This document shows positions 19,950 to 27,993 of a stretch of DNA of 27,993 bases, piece by piece. The translations under genes and the position numbers were made by a program. Position 1 is the stretch's first letter, and each line of letters starts with the position of its first letter. The stretch lies in NCBI GenBank assembly GCA_900404475.1, contig OUQQ01000504.1, forward strand, positions 1-27,993. The letters run 5' to 3'. The DNA comes from Spongospora subterranea (lineage: Eukaryota; Endomyxa; Phytomyxea; Plasmodiophorida; Plasmodiophoridae). The notes under the pieces were generated by a model. It worked only from the letters and a program-made list of their open reading frames with translations, searched no databases and was not told the DNA's origin.

Positions 19950-21807
19950 ATGGGAGCTGTTGATAGCGAATCGCGTCAGGTTTTAACAGCCGTTGAGCTG
20001 CGACGTATACAACAGATGGCATTTGGGAGCGAACCACACAACCAACAAAAACGAAACGATAAAGTTAGGATTCATCGATTCGTCGCGTTTTCCAATCACG
20101 ATTTGCTGACGTTGACCTCTATTTTAGGAAGAATTATTAAAGTCCCGGTCCGCGAAACACATCTCAACATGGGCACAGAATGACCAAAAAGTGATCAAGA
20201 AGTTGGCCCAAAAAGAGATTCGGGAGCAGGAGCAAAAGCGCATTGATGAGGAGGATTTAGCTCGTCATGTTGCTGAGCGGAAAGCGATGGTTGATCGAGC
20301 GGAACGGGAGAAATACAATAACACGGATGAGGTGAGATTGTTTTGAATTGTTTCGTTGGCAATGACTGGGAAAGGGGAACAGGTCAAAGCGACTTTGGCC
20401 GGAATGATGTTATCGGACGTGATTCGGGAGAACCAGCACAACCAGCAGCTGAAGAAACATCGGGAGGTGAAGGAGAAGAAGCGCATGGAGGAATTTCTGG
20501 AAAGGCGGAATAGGACCATAAAAGCAGAGATCGAAGGAGAACAGGTGAAATGACCTGTCTGGTGAATAATTTACCGAAATTTTAACGGTGAATGATTGTT
20601 GCCTAGGCGAATCTCGCTGCGAGAAAACTCTATGATCAACAGCTTGTTCAAATACAGAAGGAGCAGTTCCGGGAGTATATGCAGGCGAAAGAGGAGCGGG
20701 TTCGGCAAAGTATGGAAGAGGGTCGGCAGATTGCACAACGACAAGAGAGGGATCGTGTCGAGGCCATTAAGAAGGTATGAACAGGGTCAAACCGGGACGA
20801 ACACAGTTCATTGGAGGAAACAGGCACAGGAACGCGTTCAGTATATCAAAGAACAGAAGTTGCAGTGGTTAGCTGAAAATATCAATCTGAAAGAGATCAG
20901 AGATCGGGAGAAAGACAAGGTTAAGGAGGAGCTGACCAGGATTGCGGCGTATGCCGAAGACAAGCGGATGAAAGGTTGGATCGAGGTGATCTGGCGCATT
21001 CTGATCATTGATTATGGGCTGGCTTTGATAGAGCAAATGAGGAAGGACGTGGCCGATCAACGGTTGCGGAAACGATTAGCAGTTAAGCAAAAGATGATCG
21101 ATATACCGTCTGAAGCACTGAGAAATCGGATCAATAACGAGGATGAGATTGTAGCGGCCCAGATCAAAACCTCGGAAATGAAAGCAGAAATGCGTTTACA
21201 AAAAGAGAGAACCAACCAGCTGGCCCAAAAGAAGATGTTGGACGATTGTCGGCAGCGTCAGGTAAATGGACTGGTTTTGGCTGAGTTCAAAGGAAATGGT
21301 TCTCACCATCAACTCATTTTTCTGAATCAGATAATGGAACTGCAAGTTCGGAAAGCGGAAGAGCGGCGCATAGCTAAGGAATTGCAGGAGAAGTGGACGA
21401 GGGAGAAGAGGGCGTTCGACGACGAATCGGTGGAACAGAAGCGGAGAGAACGTGAACGGGCCTTAGAATTGGCGAAATTCCATCAACAACAGATGGTGGG
21501 TGACAGTTTTGTTTTGAACCAAGAAATGAAATCTGGTTAGGATGATAAACGTAATCGTGAGCAACTCCAACGAGATGAATTGCATCAATTTACAACGAAC
21601 GCCGTGAAGGAGCACGAATTGTTTGTAAACGAGCTTAAGAGAGTGGCGGAGGCGACGATCGATGAGTATACGAAAGAGCAAAGAAACACATTACCGATCA
21701 AGATCGCGATTTCAAAGAATCGAAGTTTGTGTCCCTCACGACAGATTGCGTTTGCACAAGAGGATTACGACGACGACGATTATGATGATTTTAACGGATA
21801 TGACTGA
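19950..21807 (+). CDS. CFAP210: CFAP210 (CCDC173), axonemal microtubule inner protein
   Basis: A coiled-coil filament inside ciliary doublet microtubules; algal FAP210 lies in the B-tubule lumen. Eight exons: 19950-20063, 20128-20331, 20383-20544, 20607-20774, 20824-20974, 21032-21261, 21331-21495 and 21541-21807 (486 aa, human about 550). Every junction keeps frame, and introns are 45-69 nt. Family landmarks: RQVLTAVELRRIQQ near the start (the family's VLT..EW.RI motif), ERKAMVDRAEREKYNNTDEV followed by KATLAGMMLSDVIRENQ (the conserved Q.ERVK..HS.LLLS.V..ER segment), LAKFHQQQM, and ELHQFTTNAVKEHELFV near the end. The family's usual Gly-rich C-terminal segment is absent; the protein instead ends in an acidic tail (DYDDDDYDDFNGYD). 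CFAP45 and CFAP53 were weighed and fit less well. Confidence 0.87.
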
Positions 21808-22141
21808 TTTAGCCATGACCTTTGCCAATTTTCGTCGAAATAAACAAGGTCAAATTTTTAATCAAAACTACAGTAAACGTTTTGAGGGCATGGAAGTTTC
21901 CAAAGGGATTCGTTTGTTCGCCGATTTAAGTGGAATATGGTTGATGCCAAAAATGAAAATATTTCGGGAGACATTACGACAGATTTTATAACTACATGTT
22001 CAATTCTGTTATATTTAAAATAGCAAGTAGAGATCGTGAGCACTGGTCAACGGCGGCATAAATATTATACATTATGTTTAATGATGATGTGATGAACAGA
22101 GAAGTAGGTCCCCTGCCTTTGGCTTTGAGAGCAGTTTACTA
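21808..22141. other. Convergent intergenic region
   Basis: 334 bp between the stops of CFAP210 and copine, which face each other. It has to hold both 3' UTRs. An AATAAA hexamer occurs at 21839-21844, just downstream of the CFAP210 stop. No gene. Confidence 0.5.
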
Positions 22142-24213
22142 TTATGAAGGGACTGGCATGGGAGTGATATTATGTTTTGTCATAAACTCAACAAGTTGGT
22201 TTGGTAGCTCAACCAATACTTCATGCGATAACAACTCAGGCTTATGAGAGTGATCTTTGTATGAAACGAATTGCACGATGTCGCGCGATGCTGCCTTTCC
22301 TGTCGACGAATAGAGAACTCGACCGTCACTGTCTAGTTCGACCATATTCGAAAAATCAGCCTAAACAAGATAGGGTATCAGTTATGAGTGCACTGATGAG
22401 AAAGGTTCTGACATTGCCAACTCCAACGATAACAATGCTCATGGGCAGATTTGAAGCAGCAACAATTGCATCTATAGTATTTTGCATGTCGTTGATGATT
22501 CCATCCGTTAGAATCAGGAGTATTGAATAATGTTGCGAAGTCTGAGAGAGCCAAGATGAATTCAAAGCCGACGCCGTATTGATGATTTCAGCGAATAATG
22601 TTGGGCCTGAGAGCTTCACATTTCGCAAAGCGTGCCTATACACTTGATATGCAAAATGACAATCAACATTCGTGTGTAGCCGGAATTTAACCGATAGTAC
22701 CGTCCAATATTCCTTGGACCCCTTGCACCTAAATATGACATGAGAATGTAGCAAAACCGGTACTGCTACTAAACAACGACCTCAGGTCGAGATTCGTCAA
22801 AGCTGAGCGGAAAGCAATGGTGGACTTTGTTGTCGAAAGACGCTCCGAAACCCCATACAGGAAATTGCTGGTCCCAGTCGTATGGCGCCAGAATTTCGCC
22901 TATCGACTGTATTGCATGTTCGTACTAAAAAAATTAACACAGACAAAAGGTTTACTGATGCTCTCATATCACCGGATTTAATGACCCCCGAGAAGAAAAA
23001 TGGAGTGAGTTAGGGTTGTTAGGGTCCCCATTGCTGGCGGTAAAATCAATCGCAACCAGGAGATTAATTTGACAACCTCCTCGAATGTAGTCTAGAAATG
23101 ATGGCTTGATCGTGACACTTACTTTGTCAAACTTAAGCATTCCAGAACTAGAATATTGTACGGACTGGAGTTTTAGACTCGAATCAACGAAGGAAAAACG
23201 CTTCGAGGAATCCGACAGCATCTCAGCAACTGAAACCTGGGCACTGCCAATCAAAGTCGGAGAAAAAAACCGATTATAGTTATAGCAGTCAACAACAACG
23301 GGACGATGACGATCGCTATTGCAGAACGTCTGCATTGAAATGGAGATGCTGGGAAATTTCGGATTGTGGTTATACCACACAGTGTCGGTGGAAATCACTT
23401 TAACTCGAGAATTATCCTCTCGGAGACGGTAAAACTCGAGATAGGGATGGCATCCGCACATTGAAAATACCCCTGTTGAAATATTAGGCAATCGAATCAT
23501 AGCATATTTGCAGCCACCTTTAGAAGTCAACGCCGTACAAGAAGGCTGAAAGTCGATCAGCTGTCTCGATTCAACGACGTCTTCCCATTTCACTATTAGA
23601 GTTCCGCTTTTCAAGGCAACACCTCCTTTTCCTGTAATATATCTCAAATTAACGGTTTCAACAGCGCTAAAATCGCTTACCCATTAATTGACATACCACT
23701 GATTGGTTTCGTGAAGCAACCTGTTAGTTATGGCTTAAAATGGGGACGATGACAAGGATTGGCGAAACTCACTACCAGTGATCCGACCTGGAACTGACAA
23801 GAACCAATAAAATCCTGCGCCTGAGCATTCTTGTTTTTGTCATCTTCATCATACACCGTTATCCTCACATTCTGCAATTCCTCGAAGTAGTAGTCGAGAA
23901 TGAATTGTGTCGTCCAGACTGGATCATTATTATTACTGAATATCAATATCACCAGGCTGTAAATATGTTATGAAAACGGTTTTCGTTGAACTTACTGTAT
24001 CGTCTCTGTTTTACCAATCGTCACCCAAGGGTTCGACGAGTTCTGTAATTCTACTATAGCAAAGGGGTCACTCTTTGACAGCAGATCCATGCTCGGCAGG
24101 TTGCTGTATTACATGAAAAAATTCACATTAAGCAAGAATCCCCAACCACCCTCATTGATAAAACCTTACCTACATGACAGGAAGATATCGATTGGCGTCT
24201 TCAACGAAGACAT
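22142..24213 (-). CDS. Copine (C2A-C2B-vWA)
   Basis: A calcium-dependent phospholipid-binding protein of the copine family, moving from cytosol to membranes. Nine exons: 24213-24170, 24103-23996, 23935-23773, 23720-23681, 23631-22973, 22924-22781, 22728-22701, 22642-22413 and 22360-22142 (544 aa; family about 540-590). The start is the ATG before TPIDIFLSCSNL, the usual copine opening. C2A (about 8-115) has LLSKSDPFAIVEL, NNNDPVWTTQFILDYYFEEL and YDEDDKNKNAQ with acidic loops kept. C2B (about 140-295) has LEFYRL and NPKFPSISISMQTFC, but its calcium-loop aspartates are replaced (see Findings). The vWA domain (about 300-510) has SFLDYIRGGCQINLLVAIDF, the intact metal site DFTASNGDP (Asp314), LILTDG and LPMSIVIVGVG. 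The end is the typical SRDIVQFV and LPNQLVEFMTKHNI. Smallest exon 28 nt. Confidence 0.95.
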
Positions 24214-24594
24214 GAGGAAGTGTGTCTTAAGTGCGCTACACCATCAGGAGGAGTTACAGCATGCATCCCCCCTTCAGTCAGCCATTGTACATCATGGACT
24301 GATGACACGCGACTGGGGGGGGGCGTTCACTCCCAGTGTTGAATTCGCAGTGTTACATGGCCAGGAGCGTCTCATGTTATTCAGAGACGCAACTCCATAC
24401 CGCCCATGAACTTCATATCTGTAGAAGGTGAAGCGGTGTAAGATAAGCAGCTTTGCAAGGGTCGACATCGCCATTCAAATTTGGCCTACACTTTGAGCGA
24501 ATTAAACAGGGCCAATACGAGTTGTTTATAGGTAATCACTTTCGAGTCTAAACGACGCAGATATGGATTTATAAATACTGTTGCGATTTCATAG
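24214..24594. other. Copine upstream region
   Basis: 380 bp between the copine start and the zinc-finger stop, both genes on the minus strand. Plus-strand frames cross it (24089-24409) without recognisable content. A run of nine G lies at 24317-24325. No gene is supported. Confidence 0.45.
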
Positions 24595-25367
24595 CTACAA
24601 ATGTTGGGGCGTTGACAGTTCAAGACCGTCTCCATGCGTCTTCATATGTCGCTTCAAATTGCACGACTGCACGTTCGTGTTAAGTTAATAAATTTGGAGA
24701 TAACCTCGCTGACACGAGCCCATACCTGGCGAAACCCTCGTCGGCAAACCGAACAGGAAAACGGACGTTCGTTCGTATGGATTCGAACGTGGTTTTTGCT
24801 GTCGAGAACGGATGTCATCAGAAAAAATGATCCATGTCGTCAATTTCCTTACAGATGACCGCTTTGATGAAAGCTCTTCGTACATATTGGGCACCGGAAA
24901 GGCCGCTCGCCAGTGTGAAATCGATTATGCTTTTTCAAGTCGCCTGAGCGTTGAAATATTTTTGAACACGTCGTGCAAATATGCGAGGAACGGTTATCTC
25001 TGAAATGGGTCTTGACGTGAGTTTGTAAATCAATGCTCGATGGAAATCCGCTCCCGCAGTCGATACAGAATAGTTTTTCGACAACACCTATAGCGTTTTG
25101 TTTGTTGCCAAGCAAGCTTTTGTTTACTGTAGACGCACACCATTCAACATTTTCATCCACTGCTTGCTCGTGCTCCGAATTGCTATCTTGACCCTCCCTG
25201 CCGTTCTCGTGACGATTCAACATTTCATTGGGGCGAAAAGAATAGTTGCTATTCATTGACGATTGTTGGAACATACTCGCAGGAGAATGTGAAAAACTGG
25301 TCAAGATTTTTAACGCCGAATCTTCGGCATTCCCAGACGGTGGAATTCTAGCCTGAAAGCAAGTCAT
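24595..25367 (-). CDS. C2H2 zinc-finger protein, four fingers
   Basis: A likely DNA-binding transcription regulator. Exons 25367-24853, 24798-24726 and 24666-24595 (introns 54 and 59 nt) give 219 aa. The first 95 residues are polar, Ser/Asn/Glu-rich and probably disordered. Four fingers follow: CIDCGSGFPSSIDLQTHVKT with final His (101-121), CTTCSKIFQRSGDLKKHNRF with His (131-151), CPICTKSFHQSGHLKNHVRI with His (159-179), and CSVCRRGFRQSCNLKRHMKT with His (187-207). Linkers TGERPF and TNERPF between fingers 2-3 and 3-4 are of the classical DNA-binding type. Introns cut inside fingers 3 and 4, and without splicing the last finger and a half would be lost. Target unknown. An upstream exon is possible because a good acceptor (TTGCTTTCAG) lies just inside the chosen start. 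Confidence 0.9.
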
Positions 25368-25751
25368 TATCCGAATCCAACCCGCGTTTCTCCTCCGACA
25401 GCAGCGAAGAATCGCAATGCGGGCAGAGCGAACCCCAAGCTTGTGGACAGAAGTTGAGAAATGACTTGGAAATTTTGCCGAGGAGCGTCACGATCCAGCC
25501 CAGAGAGCACTCATGTGCCAAGGTACTCTGACTACATGATCGTGCCGGCAAGGTCACAGCGTCAATCAGATGTGCAGCTCAGTCGGCAATGGACCGAATC
25601 ACAGATCCTGTTTTGCCACTAAACCGGACCGAGGTCGAAAGGGCGATCGAGGGCTGTACAAATCAAATAGCAGAACCGCTCAAGTTCGTTGAGTAGAGAT
25701 ATCATGACCCAATGCAATTAGTAGAGCGCAATTACTGAGATGAGTATTTAT
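25368..25751. other. Intergenic between zinc-finger gene and translin
   Basis: 384 bp. A minus-strand frame (25557-25376, containing SLCPHCDSSLLSEEKRG) could be an upstream exon of the zinc-finger gene, but the only intron that would connect it cleanly is about 30 nt, too short for this genome. Otherwise nothing seen. Confidence 0.4.
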
Positions 25752-26633
25752 CTATGAGGAGTTTTGCAGTTTTCGAATAGCAACGTCGTAAATTATGCTT
25801 TCTATCTTTTGCAAATCGTATTTGATTCCGTCAACGCGCTGTGGGGAATTTGGTTAGCGTAAGCACTGGAAAATAGATCACATAACCAACCCGCCTCAAA
25901 ATATCGTTTCGTAAGTTAAGCATTCTAAATGCGCCATAAAGCTCAGCGACAAAAGCGCCGATTGCTGATGGGAATGTGGCATGTCCCGAAGTGACAAGAT
26001 TCGTACAAAGCCTTGCCTGCCGAGACACATCAAAACACGCGGGTATAATAAATTTAATGCATCCGACTAACCAATTCATTGGGCAAACTAGAAACACCAA
26101 TCAGATATTCTTCCAAATCGATCTGCTGAAAAGGCCCATCCCGAACTAGAGCTGTGCATGAGATGGAGAATTACCTAATTTTGCTGGATCTTACTGGCAA
26201 GCATCACCTCGATTTGCGATTTTGACGCTAGCGACTTGTTCACAAGATAATGAGCGAAAGCAGCTGTCCCGACAAGCTCATATATATGGGAACGCCAGAG
26301 ATAGCGAAACCTGGACAAGAAACAATTTTAGGGCGATTGTAACAGGGAGAAATTCTAATTCTACATCTCCCAATGACCTTCCGATTCCTGGTGGATTTCA
26401 GCCCAAATATCGCCAAGCGATAATAGCAGCTTCATCACCCTTCGGCAAAGATCGGCAATATCCTCGGTATTTGAGATCTGGTGTGCAGATAGAATTAAAC
26501 CTGCGGTTTTATGTTGGATATTCACCAGCTTTTTAACGGATGCGACGACCGCCTCGCGGCGCTGCTCTATAGCCAGCAGTTCGGCGTCATAGATTGTCAT
26601 TAATGAATGAAGATCCTGTTGTTCCTCCATCAT
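25752..26633 (-). CDS. TSN: Translin
   Basis: A single-strand RNA/DNA-binding protein that forms octameric rings and, with its partner TRAX, the C3PO ribonuclease. Five exons: 26633-26365, 26310-26195, 26145-26072, 26016-25891 and 25838-25752 (223 aa, human 228). Introns are 49-55 nt. Alignment covers the full length: TIYDAELLAIEQRREAV at the N-terminus, HWEMFRYLWRSH at the basic nucleic-acid-binding patch (human has RFHEHWR), AAFAHYLVNKSL, QQIDLEEYLIGVSSLPNEL, RLCTNLVTSG, AELYGAFRMLNLRNDILRR, and the C-terminal RVDGIKYDLQKIESIIYDVA. The TRAX catalytic glutamates are not expected here. Either of two adjacent ATGs (26633 or 26630) may start it. A longer frame from 26714 adds a hydrophobic leader that the family lacks. 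Confidence 0.95.
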
Positions 26634-26845
26634 GGTGACCGGCGATTGATCGCACACCACAAGCAGAATAAGACACCGCCCGCTACGCAGAATGATTTGA
26701 ATATCGCACGCCATCTTTTCCCCGATATTCGATCGGTTATCTGACCGAATATAAGTTTATCGCCTTACGTTGATTTACAGCATAAACATACAAACATTAC
26801 TTCAACAACTTGGGTATCAAATCGAAGATATTTTTTCGATAACAA
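26634..26845. promoter_or_regulatory. Divergent promoter region, translin and 26846 gene
   Basis: 212 bp separate the translin start codon from the plus-strand start at 26846. The two genes diverge, so both promoters should be here. The minus-strand ORF extension to 26714 lies in it. No distinct motif is visible. Confidence 0.45.
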
Positions 26846-27886
26846 ATGGTAAATCTAGATTCACATTCCGGAATGGGAATTGAGACTGCAATGAAGAAGG
26901 GTTGCGAAGAATTGAGTCGCCATAGGCAAAAGAGAATAGTGCTAGGATCGACCAATCGCGCAGCTTTACTTCAGAAGCTGGTGGGGCGAAATTTTGCACA
27001 AAAACGGCGACATGACACAGATTGGGCGACAGCGTATGAAGACAAGGTGTTGAAGAAAGCGAAAGAAAAAAGGGAACGACGTATGAAAAGTCTTCCAACT
27101 ATTGTCCCTGGAGAAAATGAGCCGTATGTGCCAAATGAAAACCGTTGGAGGACCTTATCGTATGAGGTGGATATAAAAGGTGACGCTGAGAAAAGCCTAA
27201 ACTACATAGTTCGGCGTCTGCAAAATAGAGCTATTTGTAGGGGGAAGCAGTTATTTAGAAAGGATGCCACCAGCGTCGAGGAAGGTATGAAACCTGATAA
27301 CATTGCCGTTCTGAAAGAAAAAGAGCAAAGGTATGAACGATCAGATGGGAAAATGGCGGCCAACAGCGAGCTATTAGTTGCAGAATCTCTGGATCATAAT
27401 CCATCAGTGCTGAATCCTCCTGCAGCAGCCTTCATTACCACCTGGATGGCGGCTTCTGGATCCAGGGACCTAGACGAAAGCTATCAGTACAAACTTAGAG
27501 GAATACGGTCTTCAGAAGCGAAGGCCAAGCGCTCGATGATGTATGTGCAGAAATTGGAGGCATTTGCAGCCAAGCAAGAATGCGATGCGGTGCAAAAAAA
27601 ACGCAATCTGATAATCCAGAGACAGTTGCTTCAATGTGCTTACGCGGATCGCCTGAATAAGCAAGCTCAATCAGCCAATGCATGCTTCCGCAAAGCAATT
27701 GGCCAGTATAATAGCAATGTTGCCGGGCAATTTCAAGGAAAACATACATCTATCTGGGGAACTTTTGACGCTAAAACAATCAACGAAATGCGCCAATCAT
27801 CAATCGCAGACAAATCCCGAAATTATCAGACCTCGCCGCGAGATTATATCAACTGCAGCTTGAATAGTTTACCAGCGAATCGTTGA
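26846..27886 (+). CDS. Unrecognised basic helical protein, intronless
   Basis: A single open frame of 346 codons from an ATG that is the first in frame after AT-rich DNA. It is rich in Lys, Arg, Glu, Gln and Ala with long helical stretches (YEDKVLKKAKEKRERRMKS, and KAKRSMMYVQKLEAFAAKQ), broken by a Pro-containing middle (VPGENEPYVPNENRW, NPSVLNPPAAAF). No signal peptide, membrane span or catalytic motif. The length and composition would suit a cytoskeletal or ciliary protein, but I cannot place it in a family; RIB43A was considered and rejected. With the F-box/LRR gene it is one of only two intronless genes here. Confidence 0.7.
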   Translation: MVNLDSHSGMGIETAMKKGCEELSRHRQKRIVLGSTNRAALLQKLVGRNFAQKRRHDTDWATAYEDKVLKKAKEKRERRMKSLPTIVPGENEPYVPNENRWRTLSYEVDIKGDAEKSLNYIVRRLQNRAICRGKQLFRKDATSVEEGMKPDNIAVLKEKEQRYERSDGKMAANSELLVAESLDHNPSVLNPPAAAFITTWMAASGSRDLDESYQYKLRGIRSSEAKAKRSMMYVQKLEAFAAKQECDAVQKKRNLIIQRQLLQCAYADRLNKQAQSANACFRKAIGQYNSNVAGQFQGKHTSIWGTFDAKTINEMRQSSIADKSRNYQTSPRDYINCSLNSLPANR

Positions 27887-27968
27887 CTGTATTTAGGGTC
27901 CCATAGATAAATATGTAGACCTTACTACTATTAAAGTGCGTGTAATGGATGACCAATCTCATACTTAC

Positions 27969-27993
27969 CTTGAAGGTGCTCAGTGGTTCAGCC
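27969..27993 (-). CDS. Possible exon of a gene running off the right edge
   Basis: On the minus strand the last 25 bases read as an open frame (AEPLSTFK) ending in a strong AAG|GTAAGT donor at 27969/27968. This would be the 3' end of an exon whose upstream part lies outside the window. The downstream exon is not found, so this is tentative. Confidence 0.2.

Noticed and set aside
19950..21807. Identification as CFAP45 or CFAP53
   Set aside because: The segment after NNTDE and the C-terminal FTTNAVKEHELFV region match CFAP210 better.
26634..26714. Longer translin N-terminus from the ATG at 26714
   Set aside because: It would add a hydrophobic leader absent from the family; the ATG pair at 26633/26630 gives the usual length.
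26846..27886. RIB43A-type axonemal protein
   Set aside because: Only the basic helical composition is similar; characteristic RIB43A segments are absent.

Overview
The window is nuclear DNA of a flagellated eukaryote. Almost every gene is cut by short GT-AG introns (mostly 45-90 nt), and the products are eukaryote-specific: a Rac/Rho GTPase, kinesin-2 KAP3, two axonemal microtubule inner proteins, copine, translin, a PH-domain protein, a C2H2 zinc-finger protein and a YHM2-type mitochondrial carrier. The species cannot be named from the sequence. The two axonemal proteins and KAP3 imply a motile cilium, and YHM2 implies mitochondria or a derivative. I rebuilt exons by hand, keeping the reading frame and family alignment consistent. 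Most models close in frame from ATG to stop, but they are predictions without transcript support.

Layout, left half (1-14,300, rich in GATC/CGATCG words): Rac GTPase (+, 490-1323); an unrecognised two-exon ORF (-, 1366-1889); KAP3 (-, 2401-5372, eight exons); a short coiled-coil protein (-, 5938-6411); an insulin-degrading-enzyme-like M16 peptidase (-, 6589-9799); an intronless F-box-like/LRR protein with a C-terminal CaaX box (-, 10590-12170); and, divergent from it across 331 bp, MNS1 (+, 12502-14277). A 108-aa PH-domain protein (-, 14404-14837) is visible only after splicing.

Middle (14,840-16,578): repeat-rich DNA. It holds a 120-bp tandem repeat running into a 574-base run of N (15,324-15,897), then more diverged GC-rich repeat copies. 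A related repeat patch lies at about 18,050-18,185.

Right half: YHM2-type carrier (+, 16579-17787); two poorly resolved genes (about 18,459-19,196 - and 19,437-19,904 +) separated by a 110-bp foldback (19,227-19,336); CFAP210 (+, 19950-21807, eight exons); copine (-, 22142-24213, nine exons); a four-finger C2H2 protein (-, 24595-25367); translin (-, 25752-26633, five exons); and a basic helical protein that I do not recognise (+, 26846-27886). An exon of a further minus-strand gene may start at the right edge.

Functional reading: three genes serve the cilium. KAP3 is the cargo-adaptor subunit of the kinesin-2 anterograde intraflagellar transport motor. MNS1 and CFAP210 are filamentous proteins inside doublet microtubules. 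Rac, the PH protein, copine and the prenylated F-box/LRR candidate are all membrane-associated signalling types, but nothing beyond proximity links them. No RNA gene, CRISPR array or intact transposon was seen.
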